A stretch of DNA of 64,000 nucleotides, from the NCBI GenBank assembly GCA_023398375.1, contig JAEWSH010000018.1, positions 1-64,000 of the forward strand, read 5' to 3'. Shown piece after piece: positions 9,523-18,930 of the stretch. The position numbers and the translations under genes are program-made. Each line of letters starts with the position of its first letter. Positions within the stretch are counted from its first letter, which is position 1. The notes beneath the pieces were generated by a model. The model searched no databases. It was not told the DNA's origin and saw nothing but the letters and a program-made list of their open reading frames with translations. Source of the stretch: Bacillota bacterium. Lineage in GTDB: Bacteria > Bacillota > Clostridia > Lachnospirales > Lachnospiraceae.

Positions 9523-10353
9523 ATGAAGAAAATAACAAAGAAACAAATAGGCAAAATGTTGATATTACTGGGATTATCTATCGTAACAATAATATTCTTG
9601 ACCCCCTATTTTTGGATGCTCAGTAACTCATTTAAAGGTACAAAAGAATTACTTATGAATCCAAAGAACATATTTCCGGCCGAATTTACGGTAAAAGGGT
9701 ACGAAACAGTTTTATTTCATTCTCCGTTTTTTACTTGGCTTAGAAATTCTTTGGTGGTTACGATAACAGATGTGGTCGTGATTGTATTTACAAGCGCATT
9801 GGTAGGTTATATTTTCTCAAAATTTGAGTTCAAAGGCAAGAATATTTTATTTATGATTTTACTTGCAACTATGATGGTTCCGGAACAGACGACCATGATA
9901 CCGAAGTTCCTATTGATGAATCACTTAAAATTATATAACACTATTTTATCCTTGATTATTCCAACTTTCATAAATGCCTTTGGTATCTATTTGTGCAAAC
10001 AATTCTGTGATGAACTTCCAACGGAATTGGTGGAAAGCGCTAAAATAGATGGAGCTGGAGATATGAAAATATTCTTTCATATGATATTGCCACAGATTAA
10101 ACCTGCATTGGGGGCATTAGCGATTTTTACATTTCTTGAGAGATGGAATGACTATCTAAATCCCCTGATCTTATTGAATAGTGTAGAAAAGATGACATTA
10201 CCGCTTGCTTTGTCTTATTTTTCATCTCAGCATATGGCGGATCTGTCCGCTACCATGGCAGCATCAGCACTGATCATGATTCCGTCTATGATTGTATTTG
10301 TTATATTCCAGAAACAATTTATTAAAGGAATATCCATGACAGGAATGAAGTAA
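9523..10353 (+). CDS. Sugar ABC importer permease, MalG/UgpE type
   Basis: Second permease, 276 residues, with about six membrane segments, the N-terminal PYFWMLSNSFK motif typical of MalG relatives and the EAA loop (ESAKIDGAGDMKIFFHM). I start at the ATG at 9523, which has GGGAG eight bases upstream; the longer TTG start at 9508 would overlap the previous gene. It forms a heterodimer with the preceding permease. Confidence 0.93.
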   Translation: MKKITKKQIGKMLILLGLSIVTIIFLTPYFWMLSNSFKGTKELLMNPKNIFPAEFTVKGYETVLFHSPFFTWLRNSLVVTITDVVVIVFTSALVGYIFSKFEFKGKNILFMILLATMMVPEQTTMIPKFLLMNHLKLYNTILSLIIPTFINAFGIYLCKQFCDELPTELVESAKIDGAGDMKIFFHMILPQIKPALGALAIFTFLERWNDYLNPLILLNSVEKMTLPLALSYFSSQHMADLSATMAASALIMIPSMIVFVIFQKQFIKGISMTGMK

Positions 10354-10372
10354 TTCAAAATAGGAGATTGGA

Positions 10373-11350
10373 ATGACATATTATATAGGAATAGATGGCG
10401 GAGGAACAAAAACCATTTTTTGCTTATTAAATGAGGAAGGGACTGTTCTTTCAGCATATAAAGCTGGGAGTGCTTCCTATAAACAGATTGGAATGGATGG
10501 AGTGACCGCCCTTTTACAAAAAGGTATTCTTGCGCTATTGCAAAAGGCGGGAATTTCAGAAAAAAATAATTTCCGTACCTGCTTTGGGATGCCTACATAC
10601 GGAGAATCACAATGTAGTGATGTACGAATGGAATCACTCATGAAAGCAAAATTGGATAGATATCATATAAAATTGGTCAATGACTGCGAAGTGGCCTGGG
10701 CCGGATCTTTATTATTGGATCCTGGAATTAATCTTGTTGCCGGAACAGGAACAATCGGATTTGGGAAAAACGAAAATGGTGATTCCTTAAGTGCAGGAGG
10801 GTGGAGTGAGTATTTTTCTGATGAAGGTTCCGGCAGATGGTTGGGAATCAAATGTATGGAGCTATTTTCCAAACAGGCAGACGGACGTTTGAAGAAAGGA
10901 CATTTGTATCACATCATAACAAACTATTTCAGTCTCAGTGAGGACAAGGATATCATAGATTTGTTTGAAAAAGAGTATCAGCCCTATCGGAGCAAGGTCG
11001 CATCTTTACAGAGGCTATTGTTGGATGCAGCCAGACAGGGAGATCTGTCGGCGGTCCAGGCATATGATGTTGCAGCATACGAATTGGCAATGATAATAAG
11101 AACACTGTATAGACGATTGCAATTTGATGAAAAATGTCTGGTTTCCTATTCAGGAGGAATTTTTAAAATAGGAGAACTTGTCGTAGCACCATTAAAAAAG
11201 TATTTGTCGGATCTGAATATTACGATTGTGGAACCCCAGGGCAATCCATGGATCGGTGCAGGGCTGTTGGCAAAGTACTATGCTGATAAGAAAGAACCGT
11301 GCAGAGCATTTATCAAAAATGCCATAGAAACAGACCCAGATATTTTATAA
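10373..11350 (+). CDS. BadF/BadG-type sugar kinase (amino-sugar kinase-like)
   Basis: A 325-residue ATPase of the BadF/BadG/BcrA family, which includes N-acetylglucosamine and glucosamine kinases. The phosphate-1 loop is at the N-terminus (IGIDGGGTKTIFCLL), the second phosphate motif is LVAGTGTIGFG, and the DEGSGRWLG motif typical of the GlcNAc-kinase branch follows. Between an importer and an AgaS-like enzyme it should phosphorylate the imported amino sugar or hexose at O6. This would be the counterpart of the AgaK step in non-PTS GalNAc pathways. The substrate is inferred from context. Confidence 0.85.
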   Translation: MTYYIGIDGGGTKTIFCLLNEEGTVLSAYKAGSASYKQIGMDGVTALLQKGILALLQKAGISEKNNFRTCFGMPTYGESQCSDVRMESLMKAKLDRYHIKLVNDCEVAWAGSLLLDPGINLVAGTGTIGFGKNENGDSLSAGGWSEYFSDEGSGRWLGIKCMELFSKQADGRLKKGHLYHIITNYFSLSEDKDIIDLFEKEYQPYRSKVASLQRLLLDAARQGDLSAVQAYDVAAYELAMIIRTLYRRLQFDEKCLVSYSGGIFKIGELVVAPLKKYLSDLNITIVEPQGNPWIGAGLLAKYYADKKEPCRAFIKNAIETDPDIL

Positions 11351-11367
11351 AAAAAGGAGTATGTAAG

Positions 11368-12531
11368 ATGATGTTCGGATATGAAAAGCAGGAATTAGAA
11401 AAGTTAAATGCATTGTGCACAGCGAGTGAGATTATGCAGCAGCCTGAATTATGGGACAAGACATATCAAATGATCGTGCAAAATAAAAGTAAAATAAAGA
11501 ATTTTTTAAATAAGAATGTTACAAAAGAGGCAAGAGTTATTTTTACCGGTGCAGGATCTTCGGATTACATAGGAGATACCATTGTAAATTATTTATCCCG
11601 CAAAATAAAGGTACGTACAGAAGCAATTGCAACTACAGATATTGTGTCTAATCCAGAAGATTATTTGGAAGAGGATACAAAGACGGTTTTAGTATCTTTT
11701 GCACGTTCCGGAAACAGTCCTGAAAGTGTGGGAGCCTATCACTTGTTTCAAAATCATGTGAAAGAGATTGCGCAGGTGATTATTACCTGCAACAAGGATG
11801 GAGAGCTTGCAAAGCAGGCGGAAAAAGAAAAGGATCATTTTGTCTTTCTTCTCCCGGAAGAAACAAATGACAAAAGCTTTGCCATGACAAGTTCATTGTC
11901 CTGCATGATGCTTGCCGCACTTCTGTTTTTTGACATCGATCATTTGGAAGAAAATAAAAATTTTGTTGATATTATAATCGAACAAGGGAAAGAAATACTG
12001 GAAAATCAATGGCAAACGATAAAAGACCTTAGTATGCAACCTGTACAAAGATTAGTATATCTGGGATCGGGATGCTTTCATGGACTGGTTCAGGAGTTGG
12101 CATTAAAAAACATGGAATTAACGAACGGTAGAATAGCTACCATGCAGGAATCTATTCTGGGATTTCGCCATGGACCTAAGACTTTTATGGATGATGAGAC
12201 AAATATTATAGTGTTACTGTCGCAAGATGATTACACAAATCTCTATTGTAAAGATTTACTTCAGGAGATACATCAGGATAAAGGAAACCACAAACTTACA
12301 GTTTTCTCTTATGAGGAGGATAGTTCCTTAAAGAATAATTGCGACACCTATATTTCGGTAGCAGGAAAACGGATACCGGATAATTATGCATGTTTTAACT
12401 ATTTGCTGTATGGGCAGCTATTAGGATTTTTTAATTCACTTGGTCTTGGCATCGCACCGGATAATCCGAGTCCGGACGGTACTGTGAATCGTGTTGTCAA
12501 GGGTGTGACCATACACAAGTATACAAAATAA
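11368..12531 (+). CDS. agaS: AgaS-like SIS-domain aldose-ketose isomerase/deaminase
   Basis: A 387-residue double SIS-domain protein. The first SIS core shows FTGAGSSDYIGD and SFARSGNSPES; the second shows LGSGCFHGLVQELALK and the ILGFRHGPK motif found in AgaS and GlmS-like isomerases. AgaS converts galactosamine-6-phosphate to tagatose-6-phosphate with loss of ammonia, which fits the kinase before it and the GatZ/KbaZ protein after it. Start at the ATG at 11368 with AAGGAG eight bases upstream; a longer frame from 11299 overlaps the kinase gene and lacks a site. Confident on family, moderate on the precise reaction. Confidence 0.85.
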   Translation: MMFGYEKQELEKLNALCTASEIMQQPELWDKTYQMIVQNKSKIKNFLNKNVTKEARVIFTGAGSSDYIGDTIVNYLSRKIKVRTEAIATTDIVSNPEDYLEEDTKTVLVSFARSGNSPESVGAYHLFQNHVKEIAQVIITCNKDGELAKQAEKEKDHFVFLLPEETNDKSFAMTSSLSCMMLAALLFFDIDHLEENKNFVDIIIEQGKEILENQWQTIKDLSMQPVQRLVYLGSGCFHGLVQELALKNMELTNGRIATMQESILGFRHGPKTFMDDETNIIVLLSQDDYTNLYCKDLLQEIHQDKGNHKLTVFSYEEDSSLKNNCDTYISVAGKRIPDNYACFNYLLYGQLLGFFNSLGLGIAPDNPSPDGTVNRVVKGVTIHKYTK

Positions 12532-12572
12532 TCATTTGACTATGAAAATGATTAGACAGGAGAGGAGAAACG

Positions 12573-13895
12573 ATGCAACATCCATTAAAAGTAATGATAG
12601 AAAAAAGGAAAAGGGGAATCCATTGCGCGGTTCCGTCCTATTGCACTGCAAACGAACTGGTTATTGAAGCCGTGCTGGAGGAAGCATTAAGACACGACGA
12701 CATTGCTCTGATTGAGGCAACAGCGAATCAGGTAAATCAATTTGGCGGATATACAGGTATGAAGCCGACTGATTTTGTAAGGATGGTCTTCGGTATCGCA
12801 CAACGCATCGGTTTTGATGAAGCCAAAATCGTACTTGGAGGAGACCATCTGGGTCCTTTGACATGGTGTCAGGAAACAGAAGAAACAGCTATGGAAAAAG
12901 CAGAAGTATTAGTAGCTTCTTATGTGAAAGCCGGATTTACCAAAATACATCTGGATACCAGCATGAAACTGGCGGATGATCCCAAAGAAGAAAAATTGCA
13001 GACACGTGTAATCGCAGGTCGTGGTGCCAGGTTATTAAAGGTGTGCGAAGAAGCTTTTAAAGAGGTCAAGAAACAAAATCCCCATGCTGTGAAACCGGTA
13101 TACATCATAGGAAGTGAAGTGCCAATACCGGGAGGGAGCCAGGATGCCGAAGAAGAGGTAATGGTCACAACGGTAAAAGATTTTGAGGACACAGTAGAAA
13201 CATACACAGATGTCTTTCAGGAGTATGGTCTGCAAAATACATGGGATGATATTATAGCAGTTGTAGTACAACCGGGAGTCGAGTTTTCGGATTCTTCCAT
13301 TTGCAGATATGATCGTATGAAGGCAAGAGAGCTATGTCTTTCCCTGAAAAAATATAATAGTCTTGTATTTGAGGGACACTCTACTGACTACCAGAGTGCA
13401 AAATCGTTGCGTGAAATGGTAGAAGACGGGGTTGGAATTCTGAAAGTGGGTCCGGCACTTACATTTGCACTTCGGGAAGCCCTGTTTGCCTTAAATAGAA
13501 TGGAAGAAGAACTGATGGAAGAGGAAAGCAAATGTTCTGGTTTTATCAGAGTATTGGAAAAGGTAATGCTGGAAAAACCGGATAATTGGAAAAAACATTA
13601 TCATGGTTCGGAGAAATATCTGAGGCTGGCAAGAAAGTACAGTTTTTCGGACAGATGTCGTTACTATCTTGGAGAAAAGGAGGTAGCGGAATCAATAGAA
13701 CTGCTTTTTCATAATCTTGACAGGGTGGAAATTCCATTAAATATGTTATATCAGTATATGCCGGTACAGCATAAGAAGGTAAGGGACGGAATTCTAAAAA
13801 ATACAGCAAGGTCATTGGCGAAGGATGCGGTCACCTCTATTATTTATGATTATGAGTATGCCTCAAAAGAAAATTATGAAATTGGCTGGTCATAA
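12573..13895 (+). CDS. gatZ: Tagatose-bisphosphate aldolase subunit GatZ/KbaZ family
   Basis: A 440-residue member of the GatZ/KbaZ/AgaZ family, the chaperone-like subunit of class II tagatose-1,6-bisphosphate aldolase. Family signatures include SYCTANELVIEAVLEEA, EATANQVNQFGGYTGM, GGDHLGPL and FEGHSTDYQ. It closes the operon, and a strong terminator follows. The catalytic partner (GatY/KbaY) and a tagatose-6-phosphate kinase are not in the window, so either they lie elsewhere or, as proposed for some GatZ relatives, this protein has a different activity. AGGAG precedes the ATG. Confidence 0.9.
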   Translation: MQHPLKVMIEKRKRGIHCAVPSYCTANELVIEAVLEEALRHDDIALIEATANQVNQFGGYTGMKPTDFVRMVFGIAQRIGFDEAKIVLGGDHLGPLTWCQETEETAMEKAEVLVASYVKAGFTKIHLDTSMKLADDPKEEKLQTRVIAGRGARLLKVCEEAFKEVKKQNPHAVKPVYIIGSEVPIPGGSQDAEEEVMVTTVKDFEDTVETYTDVFQEYGLQNTWDDIIAVVVQPGVEFSDSSICRYDRMKARELCLSLKKYNSLVFEGHSTDYQSAKSLREMVEDGVGILKVGPALTFALREALFALNRMEEELMEEESKCSGFIRVLEKVMLEKPDNWKKHYHGSEKYLRLARKYSFSDRCRYYLGEKEVAESIELLFHNLDRVEIPLNMLYQYMPVQHKKVRDGILKNTARSLAKDAVTSIIYDYEYASKENYEIGWS

Positions 13896-13904
13896 GACAG
13901 CCTG

Positions 13905-13943
13905 AAAGGTACCACCTGACAGAGTTCAGGTGGTACCTTTTTT
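13905..13943 (+). terminator. Rho-independent terminator of the GH4-GatZ operon
   Basis: A perfect 15-bp stem (13905-13919 with 13926-13940), six-base loop, and a run of T to 13943. This is the only clear terminator in the operon that begins at 5973. Confidence 0.95.
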
Positions 13944-14108
13944 GGATAATCGCAAGAAAAAATAATATTTGCAAGAAAGTATAATTGTTTTTTCTAAAAC
14001 GCAAATTTGTGCAGTTTGTTTGCAAATATCTTGAATTTCTTTTCAATAAACCCAATGCTAAACTGAACTCAACTTATGAAAGAATCAAGTTTTAAAGGAG
14101 GAAAAGAA

Positions 14109-15260
14109 ATGAAAAAGAAATTAGTTAGTCTATTTCTTAGCACAACAATGGCAGCAGCTTTACTAACCGGATGCGGCAGCAGTACGGGAACAGCAACAGA
14201 TACAGCAGTTACAACAGAAGCTTCAGACACAGTTGTCACAGAAGCTTCAGAAACTGCTGGTACAGCGGAATCTGTTGAGAAACCAGTAGCAGGTGTCTGC
14301 TGGTATAACTTTGCAGATACCTTTATATCAAACGCGCGTCAGTCTTTGATCAATATTGCGGCTGCAGACGGAACAGTAGAAGTGGTAGATGCAGATAGTC
14401 AGAATGATACGGCGACACAGACAAATAACATGAACAACATGTTCTCAAAAGATGTAAATTACCTTGTGTTAAACAATATTAACACAGGAGCCATCGATGA
14501 TATTTGTGATCAGATACTAGAGCAGGGATGCTATGGTATTTTTGCAAATACAGATTCACCGTCGGATGAAAATTTTGAAAAAAATAACAAATTATACAGC
14601 GTCTCTTCCGTAGCGACCCAGTCAGGAGATATTATGGGGGAAGCAATAGCTGATTATTGGAAGGAACATCCGGAAGCAGATAGGAACGGAAATGGAAAAC
14701 TTGATTATGTAATGCTTCTTGGTATACAGGGACATTATGACACGACAGTCCGTTCACAAAATTCAGTAAAAACTATTCAGGATGCCGGAATCGAAATGAA
14801 TCAGATCGGTGGAGAGTTAGTATGTGAGTATTCGAGGGCAAAAGCACAGGAAACGGTAGCAGCCCTATTAGCAAATTATAGTGATGATATTGACTGTATC
14901 ATCGGATGTAATGATGATATGGCATTAGGTGCAATCGAAGCGTTAAAGGCAGGCGGATTTTTTGGTGATGGCGGAAAATATGTAATGGTTGCAGGCGTTG
15001 ATGCGACAGCAGTAGGGTGTGATGCAGTCAGAGATGGTACCCTGCTGGTAACTGCATTAAATAATCCAATTACCTTAGCAAAATCGATTTATAAAGTAAT
15101 GCGTCTGACCAGTGAAGGGAAAGAAGTTACAACAGAAAGCATGGGCATCGATGGTGTGAGCGTCGAAGGGCATCGCGTATGGCTTGATTACAAAGCAATT
15201 ACAAAGGACAACGTAGAAGAGGCTGGATATGATGTAAATGATACTACAATTGATTATTAA
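14109..15260 (+). CDS. mglB: Galactose/glucose ABC importer substrate-binding lipoprotein
   Basis: A 383-residue periplasmic-binding-protein-like lipoprotein (lipobox LLTGC, Cys22) with a Thr/Ala/Glu-rich linker. The mature part aligns by eye with MglB: a DSQND motif, LNNINTGAIDDI, a calcium-loop-like DRNGNGKLD, and NDDMALGAIEALKA, then VAGVDATAVG. It is therefore closer to galactose/methyl-galactoside binding proteins than to xylose-binding XylF. Start at 14109 with AAAGGAGG upstream. It leads an mglBAC unit and is separated from the ATPase gene by a hairpin, as in other mgl operons where the binding protein is made in excess. Confidence 0.9.
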   Translation: MKKKLVSLFLSTTMAAALLTGCGSSTGTATDTAVTTEASDTVVTEASETAGTAESVEKPVAGVCWYNFADTFISNARQSLINIAAADGTVEVVDADSQNDTATQTNNMNNMFSKDVNYLVLNNINTGAIDDICDQILEQGCYGIFANTDSPSDENFEKNNKLYSVSSVATQSGDIMGEAIADYWKEHPEADRNGNGKLDYVMLLGIQGHYDTTVRSQNSVKTIQDAGIEMNQIGGELVCEYSRAKAQETVAALLANYSDDIDCIIGCNDDMALGAIEALKAGGFFGDGGKYVMVAGVDATAVGCDAVRDGTLLVTALNNPITLAKSIYKVMRLTSEGKEVTTESMGIDGVSVEGHRVWLDYKAITKDNVEEAGYDVNDTTIDY

Positions 15261-15288
15261 AAAATGAAAACAAAGAAAGATAAGCAGA

Positions 15289-15317
15289 TATGGGTCAGGA
15301 TATATTCCTGACCCATA
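15289..15317 (+). promoter_or_regulatory. Intercistronic hairpin between mglB and mglA
   Basis: A perfect 12-bp stem (15289-15300 with 15306-15317) with a five-base loop and no T run after it. The likely role is 3'-end protection of the binding-protein mRNA or partial attenuation, giving more binding protein than ATPase. Confidence 0.7.
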
Positions 15318-15340
15318 ATGATAGGAATTGGAGGGCAAAG

Positions 15341-16879
15341 ATGAGTAGTTCTCAAATTGTGCTTAAAATGGAGAACATTACAAAAAGTTTCCCGGGAGTA
15401 AAAGCATTAGATGAAGTTTCATTACATATTAAAGAGGGAACCGTTCATGCACTTATGGGAGAAAATGGTGCTGGAAAGTCTACTCTGATGAAGTGTGCAT
15501 TCGGTCTTTACCACCCTGATTCAGGGAGCATTTATGTTAACGGTGAAAAAGTGAACTTTATGAATGCAAGAAATGCCATGGATCATGGAATTGCAATGAT
15601 CCATCAGGAACTGCATCCTGTTAAAACAAGAAATGTAATGGAAAATATATGGATTGGACGTATCCCTTATAGAAAAGCAGCCGGTATTAGATGGGTAGAT
15701 GAGAAAAAAATGTATCAGGATACACAACTGCTGTTTCAAAATCTTGGCATTGAAATAAATCCGAAACAAATGGTAGGAGAACTTTCGGTATCACACTGTC
15801 AATTATTAGAAATAGCAAGAGCGGTATCCTACAATGCAAAAGTAATTATTATGGATGAACCCACATCCTCACTGACAGAGACAGAAACAGAGCTGCTTTT
15901 TCAAATCATTCATAAGTTAATTGAAAAAGAAGTTGCGATTATATATATTTCTCATAAAATTGAGGAAATATTACAGATTTCAAATGAAGTAACGATCATG
16001 CGCGACGGTAAATTAGTCGGATGCTGGCCGGTAGAGGAACTCACTACGGATACCATTGTAAATAAAATGGTCGGCCGGGAAATGACGCAGAGATTTCCTG
16101 ATAAAAAGCATATTCCGGGTAAAGAACATATGGTGGTGAGCCGCTTGACGTCAGCAGAACCAAACTCCTTTAAAGACATTAGCTTTACCTTAAAAAAGGG
16201 GGAAATTCTGGGAGTTGGGGGATTAGTCGGTGCGCAGAGAACGGAACTAATGGAAGCGATATTTGGGTTGAGACCAATCGCAGAAGGCCGTATAACGATT
16301 GATGGGAAACAAGTTCATATAAAGTGTCCACAGGACGCAATCAGAAATGGAATGGCACTTCTTACAGAAGAAAGACGTGCAACAGGAATTATTCCTATGC
16401 TATCTGTTATGGAGAATATTGTCATATCTAATCAGACAGCAAATCATAAAAATTATAAATCAGGACTTTTCTTAAATGAAAAGAAAAGAAAGGAAGACGC
16501 ACAAAAGTATGTTGATTCCTTAGCAATAAAGACACCAAGTATAAAAGCTCAGATCGTTAATCTATCCGGTGGGAATCAGCAAAAAGTATTACTTGGCAGA
16601 TGGTTGTTGATGGAACCTGATATTTTGATCTTAGATGAGCCTACCAGAGGAATTGATGTAGGAGCTAAATACGAGATCTATTGTCTGATGGAAGAAATGG
16701 CAAAACAAGGAAAATGTATTATCATGATTAGTTCAGAAATGCCGGAATTAATGGGAATGGCAGATAGAATATTGGTAATGTGTGAGGGACATCTGTCAGG
16801 GATATTAGACCAGAATGAAATCTCAGACGAAAAAATCATGTATTTAGCCAGTACGTACAATATTGCCAAAGGAGAGTAA
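15341..16879 (+). CDS. mglA: Galactose-type ABC importer, double ATPase
   Basis: A 512-residue MglA/RbsA-type protein with two ABC domains. The first has a normal Walker A (GENGAGKST, about 40-48), a signature in LSVSHCQLLEIARA and Walker B before EPTSSL. The second has the usual degenerate Walker A (VGGLVGAQRTEL) but an intact signature (LSGGNQQKVLLGRW) and Walker B (ILDEPTRGID). Start at 15341 with GGAGG nine bases upstream. It should power uptake with the preceding binding protein and following permease. Confidence 0.95.
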   Translation: MSSSQIVLKMENITKSFPGVKALDEVSLHIKEGTVHALMGENGAGKSTLMKCAFGLYHPDSGSIYVNGEKVNFMNARNAMDHGIAMIHQELHPVKTRNVMENIWIGRIPYRKAAGIRWVDEKKMYQDTQLLFQNLGIEINPKQMVGELSVSHCQLLEIARAVSYNAKVIIMDEPTSSLTETETELLFQIIHKLIEKEVAIIYISHKIEEILQISNEVTIMRDGKLVGCWPVEELTTDTIVNKMVGREMTQRFPDKKHIPGKEHMVVSRLTSAEPNSFKDISFTLKKGEILGVGGLVGAQRTELMEAIFGLRPIAEGRITIDGKQVHIKCPQDAIRNGMALLTEERRATGIIPMLSVMENIVISNQTANHKNYKSGLFLNEKKRKEDAQKYVDSLAIKTPSIKAQIVNLSGGNQQKVLLGRWLLMEPDILILDEPTRGIDVGAKYEIYCLMEEMAKQGKCIIMISSEMPELMGMADRILVMCEGHLSGILDQNEISDEKIMYLASTYNIAKGE

Positions 16880-16884
16880 ACAGC

Positions 16885-17886
16885 ATGAAAATAAAAAAAA
16901 CTAATATCAGGAAATTTTTAATGGATTATGCTTTGTACGTGATTATGCTAGTAATGATTATTGTAATTACCTGCATATCACCTAAATTTTTATCACTCAG
17001 AGTATTAAGAGATATTCTGATGCAAAGTTCCACAAGAATGTTAGTAGCACTAGGATGCATGTTCATTATTGTATGTGGATCGGCAGATTTGTCAGGCGGA
17101 CGTGTTGTGGGTCTGGCGGCAGTTGCTGCAGGTTCCTTTGCACAGCAAGCTGCATATTACAATAAGTTCTGGCCAGGAATTGGTGAACTTCCTGTTTTTG
17201 TGCCGATTCTGATCGGTGTCATCGTAGGGGGACTGTTTGGATTAATCAGTGGATTCACCGTAGCGAAACTGAAAGTACCAGCATTTCTCGCAACACTAGG
17301 AACACAAATGATTGCCTATGGGGTGAATTGTCTGTATTTTAATAAAGCACCAAATAATTCGCAACCGCTCGGAGGCTACACGGATAGCTTTAGTAAATTA
17401 GGGACAGGTTCCATCTTCGGAGTTCCCTATTTAATCATAATCGCACTTGGCATGGCAGTTGTTATTTGGTTATTTCAGACAAAGACATGCCTCGGAAAAG
17501 AAATCTTTGCGGTAGGCGGTAATGCAGAAGCAGCAAAAGTATCAGGCATTAATGTATTTAAGACTCTAATGGTCACTTTTACAGTTGCAGGTCTGTTATA
17601 TGGTTTAGCAGGATGTTTGGAAGGAGCAAGAACAGGCAGTGCTTCAAGCAGTTATGGACTGGGCTACGAACTGGATGCGATAGCTTCCTGTATCGTAGGC
17701 GGATGTTCAGCTGGTGGAGGTGTAGGAAGTGTGCAAGGGGTTATTATTGGTGTATTAATATTTAATGTTATTAACTATGGACTTACCTTTATAGGACTTA
17801 GCTCTTATTGGCAATACGTTGTAAAAGGAGCTATTATTATAGTTGCAGTGGCACTTGATGTTAGAAAATATGCCAGTAAAAATTAA
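16885..17886 (+). CDS. mglC: Galactose-type ABC importer permease
   Basis: A 333-residue membrane protein of the MglC/RbsC family with eight to ten hydrophobic segments. Diagnostic stretches are GCMFIIVCGSADLSGGRVVGL near residues 57-77 and the C-terminal EGARTGSASSSYGLGYELDAIA followed by VVGGxSxxGG-like sequence. It starts five bases after the ATPase gene with AAAGGAG upstream and ends the transport unit. Confidence 0.94.
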   Translation: MKIKKTNIRKFLMDYALYVIMLVMIIVITCISPKFLSLRVLRDILMQSSTRMLVALGCMFIIVCGSADLSGGRVVGLAAVAAGSFAQQAAYYNKFWPGIGELPVFVPILIGVIVGGLFGLISGFTVAKLKVPAFLATLGTQMIAYGVNCLYFNKAPNNSQPLGGYTDSFSKLGTGSIFGVPYLIIIALGMAVVIWLFQTKTCLGKEIFAVGGNAEAAKVSGINVFKTLMVTFTVAGLLYGLAGCLEGARTGSASSSYGLGYELDAIASCIVGGCSAGGGVGSVQGVIIGVLIFNVINYGLTFIGLSSYWQYVVKGAIIIVAVALDVRKYASKN

Positions 17887-17898
17887 TAGATTGCATTT

Positions 17899-17932
17899 CT
17901 CATTTTCTATAGTTATGATAAAAGAAAATGAG
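17899..17932 (+). promoter_or_regulatory. Hairpin over the ribosome binding site of the sensor gene
   Basis: CTCATTTTCT (17899-17908) pairs perfectly with AGAAAATGAG (17923-17932). The right arm runs into the GAGGGAG site serving the next gene. It could lower expression of the sensor genes relative to the transporter. Confidence 0.5.
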
Positions 17933-17943
17933 GGAGTAACATT

Positions 17944-18930
17944 ATGGAACATCGGTTAAAAAAGAAAAGATATATTGTAATTTTAGGAATCCTGATTAGT
18001 GTATTTTTTATTATTTTTATAATTACGATAATCCAGGAGGTTGTGGAAGAGAAAGTTTCTATTGATAAGGTCAGAGTATCTGTCATTCTGCCTCATAGTG
18101 ATGATGGTTATTGGTCGAACATAGAAAAGGGAATTACAGATACTGCTGAAACTTATAAGGATGAAATGGATGTTCAGATTTATATCCCTCAGCTCAATTA
18201 TAATACGGGCCAGATGACAGAATTGATAAAACAGCAAGTAGCAGCGCAGGTAGATACTATTATCGTGCAGGGAATTGATGACAGCGATTATCGAAAAGCA
18301 TTAATTAAGGCTTGGAGGAAAGGAATTCAGATTATATTTGTAGATACGGATCTGGAAGGTTTTCCGAGTCACTTGTATGTTGGAACTGATAATTATGCTG
18401 CAGGTGTCCTATTAGGGGAAAAATTGATTGAAATTTCGGGTGGAGCCGCTAAGATAGCAATTCTGTCAGGCGCAAGCAACTATTCTAATTTGCAGGAAAG
18501 ATGCTTAGGTCTATACGAGAGTACAAAAGCATATTCCGATATCAATTTTGTACGATTGGATTATGATAACTATGATGGTCTGACGGTGGTTAACAAATAC
18601 AAAAAGATACATACAGAAAATCCTGAAATTGATACATTAATATGTATAGAAGGGACCGGAGGTCAGACACTTGGGACTGTGTTTGATGAAAAACAACCAG
18701 AATACGCCCATATTCTTGCATTTGATGATTCGGAATTAGCAAGACAAGGTATTAAGAACGGTGTTTTAGATGGTGTAATTGCGCAGGCAACATGGGAAAT
18801 GGGAAGAAAAACAATAGAAGAGACAGTGCGATATGAGAAGACAGGAACGTATAGTTCCAATTGTATTCATACAGAACTACGCTGGGTAACATTAAAAGAG
18901 ATCGAAGAGGAGACTGCAAATGAAGAATAG
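17944..18930 (+). CDS. Membrane-anchored sugar-binding sensor protein
   Basis: A 328-residue periplasmic-binding-protein fold (ribose/galactose type, SVILPHSDDGYW...) preceded by an uncleaved-looking membrane anchor at about residues 10-33 instead of a lipobox. The charged N-terminus (KKKR) before the anchor suggests the binding domain faces outside. It overlaps the kinase gene by 11 bases and follows mglC, the arrangement of XylFII in the XylFII-LytS-YesN three-component system of solventogenic clostridia. Its role is likely to bind the sugar outside and activate the LytS-type kinase. The ligand is probably the mgl substrate, but that is inferred. Confidence 0.85.
   Translation: MEHRLKKKRYIVILGILISVFFIIFIITIIQEVVEEKVSIDKVRVSVILPHSDDGYWSNIEKGITDTAETYKDEMDVQIYIPQLNYNTGQMTELIKQQVAAQVDTIIVQGIDDSDYRKALIKAWRKGIQIIFVDTDLEGFPSHLYVGTDNYAAGVLLGEKLIEISGGAAKIAILSGASNYSNLQERCLGLYESTKAYSDINFVRLDYDNYDGLTVVNKYKKIHTENPEIDTLICIEGTGGQTLGTVFDEKQPEYAHILAFDDSELARQGIKNGVLDGVIAQATWEMGRKTIEETVRYEKTGTYSSNCIHTELRWVTLKEIEEETANEE

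Noticed and set aside
14109..15260. Reading the binding protein as xylose-binding XylF
   Set aside because: The three-component sensor downstream suggested XylFGH, but the calcium-loop-like DRNGNGKLD and other motifs fit MglB better.
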